From the NCBI GenBank assembly GCA_026874595.1, contig CM049310.1:26709058-26773057 (forward strand): a stretch of DNA of 64,000 bases, read 5' to 3'. Below are positions 13,032-24,924 of the stretch, one piece after another (the first letter of the stretch is position 1; each line of letters starts with the position of its first letter). The DNA is from Sipunculus nudus. Its lineage: Eukaryota; Annelida; Sipuncula; Golfingiida; Sipunculidae. The notes under the pieces were generated by a model. The model was given only the letters and a program-made list of their open reading frames with translations. It did not search any database and was not told the origin of the DNA. The translations under genes were made by a program, and so were the position numbers.

Positions 13032-13747
13032 GTTATGATCACTGAAGTGACTTCCATAACTAGTAAAGACCACGATGGAGTACTCTTTATATTGGTTTTT
13101 TATGAACCACTGACAATCAAGTATGAGTGCCCACTTCTTAGTTTTCTTGGTAATGAGATTACAGCTAAACAAAGCCAATCAGAACTCACTTGCCACTTGG
13201 AATAGTCTCATTTGTATATGAAGATTATGAGCCCATCAACCCTGCCATAAGCACTACAAACCTGTATAAGGCAGATCTTTTTAAGAAAGTGTTAGTTTTA
13301 ATCTGAGCAGCTTAGTGACAGTACACAATAAATATTTTAATATCTGTCAGGTTGTCAAATGCATGATTATTAAATATTCATGAGTGCAGCTCACAGTTTT
13401 CACCATAATCGTGATTCGTTGAACACTGCCTCACAGATATATAATACACAAATATAAATATTAGTGTTTATCACATGTAAGAACCTTTAAGGTGAATTTA
13501 AGCACTTTTGGATTTGTTTTAACTTTTAACTAACAATATATTATTTTAAGATTTGTAGTACCTACATCAATCAATATCTATCCCAAGAAGTCCATGGCTC
13601 TGTCACTTCAGTAGATGTATGAAATAAACTAGCTGTTTAAGTTTCTTTAGGTATGAAACGGTTCAACTTGATTTTATATAAACAAAATATAATGCTTATT
13701 TATTTCTTTTAGAAATGATTGCTAGATTACCTACTTCCTTAACCCAA

Positions 13748-13846
13748 GGGTACTATTAAATATTATGCAATTTGGTAAAATCTATCAATATAATTCAAAT
13801 TTTTCATTTCCAGTCAGTTTTACACAACCAGTCCAGATAACCAATT
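13748..13846. repeat. 99-bp direct repeat, unit 2
   Basis: Second copy of the 12933-13031 sequence in the same orientation. The 716 bp between the copies shows no ORF or terminal structure that would define a transposon. Confidence 0.75.
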
Positions 13847-14873
13847 TATACAAACTGACTAAAATATATTTGGGAACGACTACAGAATAAAGTACCTACA
13901 TGCTTTACTCAAAGGATAATGCTGACAAAAGCATATTCAAAACACACCATTCTATTTTTTCACAAATAATCTTAAGACATTATCAAATATCTTTCAGTTT
14001 TATGATAATGACATCAGTTTTGAAAGGACCCACAAAGCGACTGTTTCCCGTTACACCATGATGCCATGTAACAGCAGCTTGGCAAAGTATAGATCAACTA
14101 GCTTGATGTAGTCATGAAATAGTAGGGGCCTCTAGTGGTGTTTACAATTATATTTCCCACCTGCCAGGTCGCTGCATGTGTTTTTGGTTATTCTCATTAT
14201 CTTTTCATTGCCTGTAAAGGAGGGGGGGGGGGGAATGGGAAAAGGGGTTCCCTAAAACATTCCAATTCATGATCTTCCCATCTTAAATTTTTTACTCGAT
14301 GATGTTTCATTTTACCTCCTCAGTTACAGAACCTGTTGAGAACTTCCTTGCCATATACCCCCCATACATGGTATTATAGTAATGTGACCTGTACTTTAAA
14401 GTTCAACAAATAAACCTCACTTTCACCTTATAAAGCAGCAAAGCCTCAGCTGTATAGAGGTTATAACTCTGCCTGATGATCAAAAAGATCTGGATTTCAA
14501 ATCTAAACCACTCTAGCTTATTTTGTCAGAGCATGTTACAATTCATATTTTCTCTCTTTTCATATTCATCAGGTCACATAACCACACAGGTAATAGCGTA
14601 CATGGTGTTAAAATTTACTTGGGCATAGCCTGAGAACCATACCTTTTATTATTTTGGCCTAATTTAACGGCAAAAACAGTAAATCACTTATTTGTTGACA
14701 GTGAGTGACAGTTTTGACAGATTCACTGACATCTTTACAGCCCCATTCGGCAGATCCGCTGTGCGAAACCTTTGTCCATTTTAGTATAGACTATGAGGGA
14801 TCTCATCCAATATATTCTAACCAAGAACAAGTCCCCTTATTTATCTAGAACGCAGTAAATTTCAAAGCCATAC

Positions 14874-14876
14874 CAT
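14874..14876 (-). other. RFC1: Candidate RFC1 start codon with donor
   Basis: On the minus strand an ATG at 14876-14874 is followed directly by GTATGG, a plausible 5' splice site. An exon ending exactly after ATG would supply Met in phase 0 to the Asp-Ile-Arg exon, as that exon's start requires. Other minus-strand ATG-GT candidates exist (for example near 14052 and 15408), so this is a guess based on position next to the CpG-bearing region. Confidence 0.25.
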
Positions 14877-14879
14877 TCT

Positions 14880-15320
14880 GACCAAATTAACAGTGGTTTA
14901 TTTGTCAGCTGAGTTGGTCATTCGCGCCAAGCGGAGTTTGTTTCATGGACACACGCCGGTTTACGGCAATTTTAGGTGCAGGTGCACCTGATTTTGCGAT
15001 ATTTCCTAATTCAAATTTTCTTTTTTTTGTAATTAAGCATAATATCAAGGGATTAAAATCTTGATCAGGTAACATATTTCAATATTTAAATATATATGAT
15101 ATAAGATTAATTTTTTGCACAATTTTTTCCCCTTATTACGACATAGCTGCGCGCGCATCTCACATGGCGGATAAATTGAATGGTTGGATTCCAATGTTTT
15201 GAAACAACACGACGCCCTAGTGCACAAAACAGCCATCAGATCTGGTGGAAATTTGGTAAGAATTAACATAATTTGGCGCATTCATGTCCTGGCAATAGAA
15301 AGAATGATGCATTAAAAGGG
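14880..15320. promoter_or_regulatory. Putative divergent RFC1/PASK promoter
   Basis: This stretch holds most of the local CpG dinucleotides (CATTCGCGCCAAGCGG near 14922, GCTGCGCGCGCATC near 15148, CACGACGCCC near 15210) in otherwise CpG-poor DNA. It lies between the minus-strand RFC1 and plus-strand PASK exons. A GC box-like GGCGCGAA/TTCGCGCC, an E2F-like TTCGCGCC motif and an AGGTGCACCT palindrome are present. No TATA box is obvious. The function is inferred only from composition and position. Confidence 0.35.
15160..15255 (+). other. PASK: Possible PASK noncoding first exon end
   Basis: The coding exon at 28528 follows a real acceptor, so PASK needs an upstream noncoding exon. A strong plus-strand donor GTAAGAAT follows position 15255 at the edge of the CpG-bearing region. 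The start shown is arbitrary. The alternative is the CpG-bearing stretch at 17.4-17.6 kb. Confidence 0.2.
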
Positions 15321-15870
15321 TAAACATTGATAAGTTCATCTAAGTGATGCCGAATGAAACGTCCAACTTCAGAATTTCAGACAGTACTCGGTAGACCATC
15401 ACGACACAACTTCACAAGTTAGGGGTGTAGCCCACCAGCTGTTGTCAGTGATGTTTAGTGTATTGATATCAATGCTCTGACCAAGAATCATTGTTACTTG
15501 TCGTATCACATTCCCTTGTTTTACACTTAAACCATGTTTCCTACTAAACTTAGGTGTTTTGGTACGACTTTACAATCAGTACCTACCAGTCCGGGCTCGG
15601 CCAGTACTCTATTAAGTATTATACCACTACGTCTACAAATGAGTAAAGAAGTAATAGTTATACAACCATATAGCCCTATATTGCTATTATAGGTTTAGAT
15701 ATACATATTAGGATTCATTTTACAAATATATTTCCTCTGGAGTACATATTAAATACCGCTAGTAGCATGTTGTTGGAATCTAAAATCCAGACTGCAGCCA
15801 TGATTTTTTTAAACAGATAATTACAGTATGGTAAACAATCTCCATTCACACTTCCGTAAAGTGTACCGGT
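15321..15870. other. Unannotated intergenic or intron DNA
   Basis: AT-rich sequence with no gene or repeat recognised. Confidence 0.4.
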
Positions 15871-15880
15871 CTGACCATGG

Positions 15881-16015
15881 GGGGGTTTGGGGGGTCTCCC
15901 CCCACATTAAAGGCACTTAATAATGTTTCTTTTTTGTTGTAGGAATTCTAAGGGGGGTATGGGGGGTTTCCCCCCATCTTTTAAGTAGTTAATAATATTT
16001 CTCAATAAATATTTT
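15881..16015. repeat. Two-unit G6/C6 hairpin repeat
   Basis: Two related units of about 70 bp, each with GGGGGG, a short spacer, then GGGGGG-loop-CCCCCC (15889-15903 and 15961-15975), followed by a similar TTAATAAT-TTTCT tail. Each can form a 6-bp all-GC hairpin, and the G runs could also stack. Confidence 0.6.
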
Positions 16016-16103
16016 CATGATATTTACAACTGCCGTTAGGTGGCCCTATTTATCACTCCACACCCAGATTTAAAAGCCCTCTTTTTCCTGTGACCTTCAC
16101 ATC

Positions 16104-16176
16104 GTCTTGCATGGTGTAATGGCATTAGTGTTTGAGTACTGAGCCATGCTGTACAGGATCGATTCCAGCGAGGACC
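16104..16176 (+). other. tRNA-like sequence (SINE head or pseudogene)
   Basis: An A-box-like TGGTGTAATGGC is followed about 45 nt later by a B-box-like GGATCGATTCC, and the ends GTCTTGC and GCGAGGAC can partly pair. The acceptor and T stems contain mismatches, so a functional tRNA is unlikely. A tRNA-derived SINE promoter or decayed tRNA gene fits best. Confidence 0.3.
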
Positions 16177-17389
16177 AACTTCTGCTCTTTCATGTGATAT
16201 TCATGATTTATAATGTATACATGTACTTACACATTTCTGAATAATAATAATATGTCTTTCATCAACAGATAACGCCGCGGTAGGAAATATAAGAGAAGAC
16301 AATAAGTGGTAGTAATATTTTATTCAGCTGTCCCAAATGTAGGTACTGAGGTGTTTTTATTGTCTTGGCCCAAGACGTGTGATTCCGATCCGCTCTGCTC
16401 CTCTCCGTCAACAACGTCTTGGGAATGACTCTTAGGAAAATGCCTCGTAAGGTTCCAAATAGGAGACCCCTTTGGAATCATATAATTGACTTTTCAAGCG
16501 GTGTCAACATAAAATAATTACCTTTTTGTTGTCTTTGGATGTTTTGTAAAACATCTGCAGAGTATTGGCACCAAAATAATGCTCAATAGCCCTACTTATC
16601 CATAATTTTGCCAAGAGCTGATGTGTTTACATAGATAACAAGCCGCCATGATTACATTAAGTGACCCACAGTCCTTTGCAATGGGATTAATACGGGCGAT
16701 AATAGATCTCGGTGGCGGGTACCAGTCGATCAACGTCCGCTCATTACAAATTCCTTACAAGGATCGTCAGGGGTAATATTTCATTTATATATTAAGGTAA
16801 GAACGTGGTAAAGTTGCCAGAAAGACCCATTTACTACCAAAGACACTAACTGATGCATTTTGGTGTGTATATTTAGTAGTTTTAAGAGTTTTTTTGGTGC
16901 CTTATACCAGTGTCTACAATTTCACCATTACAAGGCCTAACTGTACAGGCCATTCACACAACTGTGATCGTATCACAGTTGTGGATCCGCAGCAAGTGTT
17001 TTTATCATTGAATGTAAGAACAATCAACAATACCATATTAATAAGGCCTCTTTATAGCTCCTCATAGCATGTAGACGATGGCCTTATTTTGATATTCGTT
17101 TATGAACTTGATGGGGATGATTTTGTTCTAGTATAATTTGTGCATATATGATCATCAGAAAATACTCATTTGTTCATAATAACGTCCATGGAGGAAGGAA
17201 AAATTTCTTCATTTTTAGAGTTCATTTTCATATTTTAGCATTGAATTTTTTTTGCCAGTTTTTGAACAATGGAGATTAATATGAAATATGATTCAACAAC
17301 TTTATTCACACAAATATCAATGGAACAACCATAAATAATGTCAATATATTAACTGATGATTGAGCAAAGATAATAACTGATGACTAAGC

Positions 17390-17680
17390 ACCTAAATTAA
17401 TGGACCAAGTTAAAGAGATATTCTCGCGGGAAATTATGCAGGGGGTTTCCGCCGGGAGTTTGCATTTCTATGTTACACCGGAAGTCAGACCCCCATCGCA
17501 TGAAGCACTCTGTATTAATAAACAGTATAGGTCGATTTCAGCCGCCAGTCTCATATCGGCCTCCGGCGCCCAGTGGGCAACCATTTCGGTCACAACCCCA
17601 TAATGCCACTGCTGGGTCATGACTCTGGCCAGTCAACCATATAGGCTGGGACTTAGGCGGCAGGGCAGGGTCCGCCTAAT
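17390..17680. other. CpG-bearing segment
   Basis: Locally CpG-rich DNA (TTCTCGCGGG, TTTCCGCCGGGAG, CGGCCTCCGGCGCC) with a 67-codon plus-strand ORF at 17400-17603 that shows no recognisable domain. It could be a repeat head, an alternative PASK promoter, or an older element; I cannot choose between these. Confidence 0.3.
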
Positions 17681-17683
17681 AAC

Positions 17684-18110
17684 ACCCAAAACACCGGTGT
17701 TTTGGGTATGTATGATGAAACACCCTTTTGAGTTCGAATTTGAAGCAAAACACTGGTATCAGTTAATAACTCATCATATGTTGCATATGTTAATGCAGAA
17801 TTGTGCCACTATTCATTAAAATAAAAGAAAGCAATAGTGTTTTGTACAACTGACTAGTGCGCTGCTTGATTGGGATATGTGCCACTAGGGGGCAGGGTCA
17901 TAGCTGGCATAAATTGGCGCCGGTGAACCAACCACAGCATGAAACACTGGTTTTTATCTTTATGTCATAAATTTATAAAACAATATTGCAGATATATATC
18001 CATATGATGATTATTTATCGATTCGTGTTAAGTTTTAGGTTCAGGTTTGAAGTTAAGTGGGTGTTTCTTAGTGTTTCGTCACAGATACCCAAAACACCGG
18101 TGTTTTGGGT
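17684..18110. mobile_element. MITE flanked by identical 24-bp palindromes
   Basis: A perfect 24-bp palindrome (ACCCAAAACACC plus its reverse complement) sits at 17684-17707 and again at 18087-18110. The 379 bp between them starts ATGTATGATGAAACACC and ends, read in reverse, ATCTGTGACGAAACAC, so imperfect inverted ends lie just inside the palindromes. A diverged relative lies inverted at about 47850-48100. The element is noncoding. Confidence 0.5.
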
Positions 18111-18349
18111 GTTTTACGGGACCCGCAGGGCACCATTTCGGCCGCCATGCTACCTCATTACTAGCCGCTGTTCTTCAGGGCTACCTAATTATCACATACA
18201 AAGCTATATTAAGTCCTAGCTGATTAAACATTAAATGTGAATTTAATCATTAGGAGAACTCAAGCGCACACATTTCAGAACACTCATTTACACAAACACC
18301 TACAAACAAAAATATCTACGCAAGCAACCTCAAACAGAAATAAATAAGG

Positions 18350-18530
18350 AAGTGTCTAGGCAGCCGACAATGTTGGCTGCGGAGTGTTAGACCCCTTGAC
18401 TGTCTAGGCAGCTGACAATGTAGACACTGTCGGCTGCCTAGACAGTCCACTCTTCACCTACTGCGCAGCCGACAATGCTTTAACTGATATCACAAAGTGT
18501 CAGCTGCCTAGATGTGTGACATTCTAGACC
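18350..18530. repeat. Cluster of inverted repeats
   Basis: The motif GTCTAGGCAGC-GACA occurs four times in both orientations. The central pair (18398-18447) forms a 19-bp stem (ACTGTCTAGGCAGC-GACA with TGTCGGCTGCCTAGACAGT) with one mismatch and a short loop. Partial copies lie at 18352-18385 and 18468-18520. No coding potential. Confidence 0.65.
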
Positions 18531-18699
18531 TAGTAGCTATTTATTTAGTTGAACTTTTATTGTACAAAATAAACATGTTTATATATATATATATTCCAGA
18601 TCTTTAAGCAGAAATGTATCTGTAGTCTTATTTTTTACCTTAATTTTGTTTGGTTAAAACATTAAAATAAGTGTTTTGCAACATAATTTGACAATAAAC

Positions 18700-20900
18700 A
18701 ATGATGGACCCTGATGCACCAATCCCACGGACCCCTTTTTGTTAGCGAACCTGTGAGCTTATGCAATGGTGTGGCGTCTTCCGTCGTCTGTACATTAACC
18801 CATACTATCTTGAAAACTGCAAGAATTAGCATCACGAAATCTTATGCATAAAATTAGTCATCTAAAAAACTCTATCGGATTTTGCTTATTTTTTGGCTAA
18901 CTGCATTTTCTTAGATTTTAAAGGGAAAAAGCTAAAAAAGCTTTAAAAATCTTCTTCTCCGAATCTGTTCAGCCAAATTGTCCAATATTTTTCAGAAATA
19001 TTTCCTGGAACAATCTCTCTCAAGTTTGTTCGAATGGTTTAAGTTCGGTGATTTTTGGTCGAGTTACTGAAAAGCATTCTAAAATTACAATCTCAGAAAT
19101 GACTTGAGCTATCATCACAAAATTTTATGCCAATGTTGGTCACATGAGTCATATCTGAAATTGAGGTATTGGTGGTGCCTCCTGCATCGGCCTTTTTTGT
19201 ACGGGGGTCATCAGTGCCCTTATCATACTGACAGCTACAAATAACTTCTTCTCTGAAACGAAATTGCCTAATTGTTTAATATCGCACAGAAATGATCCTA
19301 GGGTAGTGCTTTCTGAAGTTTGTTCAAATGGTCTCAGTTCAGTGACTTTTGGCTAAGTTATGGGAAGCTGAATTAAGTCATATGCCATAACAGCCCATTT
19401 TAGCTAAGTGGCTACAAAAATCTTCTTCTCAAAAACCACTGGGCCAAATTCTTAAATCTCACACATTAATTATCCTTAGATGTTGATAATTCAAGTTTGT
19501 TCAAATGGTCTCAGTTCAGTGACTTTTGGCTGAGTCATGGGAAGCTGAATTTAGTCATATGCCATAACAGCCCATGTAAGCTAAGTGGCTACAAAAATCT
19601 TCTTCTCAAAAACCAATGGGCCAAATTCTTAAATCTCACACATTAATTATCCTTAGATGTTGATAATTCAAGTTTGTTCAAATGGTCTCAGTTCAGTGAC
19701 TTTTGGCTGAGTTATGGGAAGCTGAATTTAGTCATATGCCATAACAGTCCATGTTAGCTAAGTGGCTACAAAAATCTTCTTCTCAAAAACCACTGGGCCA
19801 CATTCTTAAATCTCACACATTAATTATCCTTAGAAGTTGATAATTCAAGTTTGTTCAAATGGTTTTGGTTCAATGATTTTTGGCTGAGTTATGGGAAGCT
19901 GAACTTTGCCATTTTGCTGTATTTTCCCATATGAGTTATAAACCTACAAAACGTTTTTTGACTGATGATACTGAGGCCAGTTTGTTTAATATTTTGCAAG
20001 AATAATTCCCTGAATCATTCTTATAATAATTGTCTTTTATGGTTCCAAAAAATGAATTTTGGCTGAATTATAAAGATTGAATTGAGTCATTTTACCATAT
20101 ATGTTAGCTGTGTGAAGCAGATACATCTAGCCCAGCACCAGTTTATCAGCATCCATTACATCATGCCTCTAGACATTTAGATTTTAGAATATCTATGGAA
20201 AATATTGACAAGAATGTTTTTTAAAAGCTTTTAAAAAATGTAGATTTATTATATTACATATCATCTGTACATTATTCATAATTTCTCAGGAATAGCAGGA
20301 GCAACCATCCCAAAATTTTATGCAGTTATCAGTCACATATCAAATGTTGATGGATTCAGCTTATTTTTGCTATCTGCATTTACTTAGATTTTACAGATTT
20401 TTTATAGGGGATTTTATAGGGGAAAAGCTAAAAAAAACATTTAAAATCTTCTTCTGCAAAACCGTCCTACCAAAATGTTCAATATTTGACTTATATGGTC
20501 CAATTAAGATTCTCTATCAAGTTTGAATGGCTTGTGTTCTGTCATTTTTTGTTAAGTTTCTTGAAGCTGAACTTTATCATTTTTTCCAAATGAGCAAACT
20601 AAAATTACAATAGATCTGTGAAATCGAATTACAGTTTGCGGGGAAAAAAACAAGAAAACCTTTGAAAATCTTCTCCAAAATTATTGATCAATATATCATA
20701 GAAATGATCCAAGAGATGAGTTCTCTCAAATTTGTTCAAACGGTTTGTGTTCATTGAATTTTGGCTGAGTTACTGGAATTTGTAAGCATACTAATATAAC
20801 AGAACATTCTGAGAAATGGTAGGAGCTAGAATCACCAAGTTAACATTGGTCACATGACTTTTATTTGAAATAAACAATTAGTTCCATATCCAGCTGATGT
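18700..20900. repeat. Degenerate tandem array, 177-bp core unit
   Basis: Units carrying CAAGTTTGTTCAAATGGT, TTTTGGCTGAGTTATGGGAA and AAATCTTCTTCTCAAAAACC recur across the region. Between about 19320 and 19900 the spacing is exactly 177 bp for over three near-identical units (for example GGGCCAAATT at 19441, 19618 and 19795). Flanking units are strongly diverged. All frames are broken, so it is noncoding. Confidence 0.75.
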
Positions 20901-21184
20901 GTAAGATAAATCCATGAAAAAAATATATCTGTATTCTGATTATGCTTTCAAAAAGCATCTGTTATTATTCTAAACATTTTGATAAAAAAAAAAATCATGA
21001 ATTTGCAGCTTGTAGCCAAAATCTTTAAGTTTGTATGAACAGATTTGGCAAAATTTGTCTGTAGCCATAAATAGCTTGGCAGACTGCAAACTATTTCAGA
21101 TTTGGGAACAGACCAAGTGTCAGTCCAGATCCATGTAAAGCTTTGGCAGAATGCCAACTGTATAAGATTTTGCAACAGGTCAGA

Positions 21185-21890
21185 AGTTCACTCAGTGCAA
21201 GAGGCTGCAACTGGCAATTAGCTTCGCTTGACTTTGGGCAACTGCCCGCCTCAGCTGAGCTTTGTCAGCCAAGTGCACCTATCAGATAGCTTCGTATTAA
21301 TATACAAGACTGGTGGCACCACCTTCAATAAATTTTGCACAGTGTATGTCCCTGCATATTTCTCAGGACAGATTTTATATCAGTCTGCAATTGGGCATAT
21401 GTATACATCTCTGATAGCTTTGTCGTAAATGAGACTTGTGGTGCCACCTACAATAATTTTTGCACAGTGTATGCTCCTGCTTATTTCCCAGGAGTGATTT
21501 GACTCAACAACCTGAAATTATGCATGTCCATACATCTTGGATAGTTTTGCAGTATACAAGACTGGTGGTACCACCAACAATTGTGTTTAGAGTTTCATGC
21601 ATCTGTGCGCATAGCCCAAGAGTGGTTTGAAGTATCCACCTGAAATTTTTGTATGGCCATACATCTTTGATGGCTTTCTCATTCACAAGACTGGTTGGGC
21701 CACCTACAATCATTTTGTGTTGTGTACATCCATGTCAGTATTTCAGGAGTGACGTTTTTGTAATTGGTGCTTATACTCAAATTCAAAAAGTTTAGTACTT
21801 GCACATATACATGGCACACATGTACTAGAAAGTGATTGATCCACAATGGAAGCATTATACCTGATATGTAATATCCCATTACCCAGGTTC
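21185..21890. repeat. Tandem repeat with GGTGGCACCACC core
   Basis: About five units of roughly 120-130 bp, each with a TGGTG-CACCACC-like palindromic core, a 'TTTGCACAGTGTA'-like stretch and an 'AGGAGTGATTTGA' segment. The same unit type recurs at 30750-30930 and 50690-51600. Confidence 0.6.
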
Positions 21891-22813
21891 ACATTAGGCC
21901 TGTAGGCCTTGTTTACCTTCCGGCGTCCATTAACTTTTACCTTGTGAGCGGGATATCTCTAAAAGGATTCACCGTAAGAATTTTATTTCTTCGGTGAAGA
22001 TGTGTCTCGACAAAATCTCGGTCAAGTTTGAAGATTGGTGACCTTGACCTATTTTTCTACGTTTTAGAGCAGATTATAGAAAAACACTTAGAAGCTTATT
22101 TCTCAGGAACCATTGGGTGGATTTTCACAAAACTTACTGTGATCATTGGGACTGATAGTCTGAATCTGCTGCACAAGTAAGGGGGCGCCACCTACGATTT
22201 CTGATTTTTAATGAATTTTTCTCAGATTTTTCCACTTTGGCCTTATGAGCGGGATATCTCTAATAGGATTCACTGTAGGAATTTTATTTTTTTTTGGTGA
22301 AGATGAACATTGACAAAATCTCGGTCAAGTTTGAAGATGGGTGACCTTGACATATTTTTCTATGTTTTAGAGCAGATTATAGAAAAACACTTCGAAGCTT
22401 ATTTCTCAGGAACCATTGGGTGGATTTTAACAAAACTTACTATAATTATAGGGAGTGATGATCTGTACCTGCTGCATAAGTTAGGGGGCACCACCTACGA
22501 TTTCTGATTTTTAATTAATTTTTCTCAGATTTTTTGTCTTTGGCCTTGTGAGCGGGATAACTCTAAAAGGATTCATCGTAGGAATTATATTTCTTTGGTG
22601 CAGATGTATATTGACAAAATCTCAGTCAAGTCCGAAGATGGGTGACCTTGACCTATTTTTCTACGTTTTAGAGCTGATTATAGAAAAACACTTAGAAGCT
22701 TATATCTCAGGAACCATTGGGTGTATTTTTACAAAACTCACTATAAACATCAGGACTGATGGTCTGTACCTGCTGCACAAGTAACGGGGTGCCACTTAAA
22801 ATTTCAGATTTTT

Positions 22814-24645
22814 AGCTCAGCTGACTATAAGTCATCTGAGCTATAGTCGTGGTCCTTTGTCCATCGTCCGTCCGTCAGTCTGCTCTTCCGTCCGTTAACA
22901 GGGCACGTTTTAAAATCATTGGACCTACGAATCCAAAATTTTGCATACCATTAGATGTCCCCAAAGTCTCCTACCATACCGAAAATTGGGTCATCAGGAC
23001 TTCATTCCTTCGAGATATTAAGGAAAAACCTCCGTTTTCCATAAAAAAAGCTATTGTTACACTTCAAAGCTGCCTAATATCAAAACCACTGATCTGTTTT
23101 TGATCATATTAAGTATTCATATCCTTCCATACATTTTTTATGAACATACCAAAAATTAGGTCAGTATTGGGTATTATTTTGAAGTTCTGGGCCCAAATAT
23201 AATGCAATTTTAAAAAAATCAGGAAATATATTTACTCACGTTACATGAGAATTGCTGAAGCTGGAGACTTTTTTTCCGGAATATAACTTTATTTAATCAA
23301 GATTTAATTGTTTACCCAAAATTAGATCTGAATTTTGCTAATTTTTCAAGTTATTAGCATAAATAAAAAATCAATACCTTAAATTTTGTCCAAATTTGGC
23401 AATGGCACATTTTTTCCCCTGTAACCACTGTTGATTTAATTTTCACAGCATATATACATAAGGATTTAATCTTTTAAAATCTGAAATTTCAAAGGAATTT
23501 ATTGAAAAGAGTAGCTTTTATTCAAGTTTTCATACACCATGTAAAGTGTTGATTACATCTAGCCCACCTAGTAACACAGCCTTCACTTGCATTATGTAAC
23601 CCACCGCAGGCAGCTTGCCTTGGCTTAGCTTGGCCACTACTAGCAGGCTTCCCCTCTGCCCTGCACTCCCCCCCCCCCCTCCCCCAGATGGTGCATTAAC
23701 TAGATGAATCTTACAATTTTCTGTATTTTAATTATTCTTGGCTATGCTACATTTTAGATTTTGTATTGTACCACCAGGGTTACAATGATTAAAGTGCACA
23801 TTTAATTGTGTCCACAAAGTGGTGTATTGCTATGAAAGTGTGGATGTTTATCAGATAAGTAATTCCTTACTTCAGAAGAGCAAAAACTTAACCAGGTGTG
23901 AAATTTACTATTAATTCCAGTAATAAATTATAGCTGAGATAGTAATTAGCACAATGATATTGTTTGTCCCTCATTCAGCCAACAGTGTGTATATTTTATT
24001 TGAAAAGATGTTTTATTTTATCAAATTTACTGAATCTTTTATTTTATTTCAGTGAATAAATTTAAGCATGTACTGAAAACTCCAATGTGCAAAACTTTTT
24101 AAGGAATAATCTTGTAGATGCCATGTTGTGGCATTATTTTCTTTTAACTTCAGTTTAAACATTTGTGATTCACTCTGAATATATAATGATTGCAACTTAG
24201 AATTCGAATATTTTAACTTATATTTTCATTTTTTTTTTATTACAAATTTTTAAGACTTGTAAATAAAAAAAATGAATCAGATAAAAACTATTAATGGAAA
24301 AAGTGGATATGCTAAAAAAATAGGCTTATATATAAACTTAAATGCATTATTCCCTTGAAAGTGAAATAAAGGTATCAGTCCATTCTGTCCACTTGCCTGT
24401 CCATCTGTAAATTTTTCATATGCATCACAGTATCTCAAAACTTTCACTGTTTTTCTTCATGACAGTCTCGTCAGAGTATTAGTTTGCAATCATATATTTA
24501 GAACTTTACTATAACCAAGTAGGAGGGCCCCTTTCCTTTTAGGTTCTCATATGCTTATATAAATGAAAAACATTACAATAGAATATTTTGCATTTGCAAA
24601 AATTTCAAACTTCAGCTGAGCTCCATGACCCATTGGTCCCTTGTT
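22814..24645 (+). mobile_element. Family A element nested in family B
   Basis: It starts AGCTCAGCTGACTATAAG and ends GGTCCCTTGTT. The flanks, GATTTTT on the left and AATGAATTTTT on the right, join to give the uninterrupted family B sequence seen at other family B copies, with no extra target duplication. It is shorter than the other family A copies. The 3' hairpin is degenerate (GACCCATTGGTC), and a poly-C tract lies at about 23667-23686. It shares about 1.1 kb (23015-24230) closely with the copy at 51618-54874. Confidence 0.75.
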
Positions 24646-24924
24646 AATGAATTTTTCCTGGATTTTTCAACTTTGGCCTTGTGAGCAGGATGTCTCCAAA
24701 GGTATTCAACACATTAACTTAATTTCTTCAGTGCTGATGCATATTTACAAATCTTGGTAATGTTCAAGGATGGGTGACCTTGACCTACTTTTCAAGGTCA
24801 CATAGCTTAGAATAGAGTAAAACTTAGGAGCTTATTTCTCAGGAAGCATTTGATGGATTGTCATGAAACATGGTACATACCTCTCCAGTTTGAATTTATA
24901 ACTGAGACATGTACAGATATATAT

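Larger units (their letters stand above)
11844..14873. other. Putative first RFC1 intron
   Basis: About 3 kb of AT-rich DNA without a convincing exon. It contains a 99-bp direct repeat (12933-13031 and 13748-13846) and a short poly-G run near 14222. An ORF on the minus strand (12755-12459) shows no recognisable domain and is probably chance. Confidence 0.5.

Noticed and set aside
16104-16176. Functional tRNA gene
   Set aside because: A- and B-box-like words are present, but the acceptor and T stems have mismatches, so it is listed only as tRNA-like.
17400-17603. 67-codon ORF as a PASK or other exon
   Set aside because: No homology recognised and no acceptor/donor pair consistent with the phases of the PASK exons.
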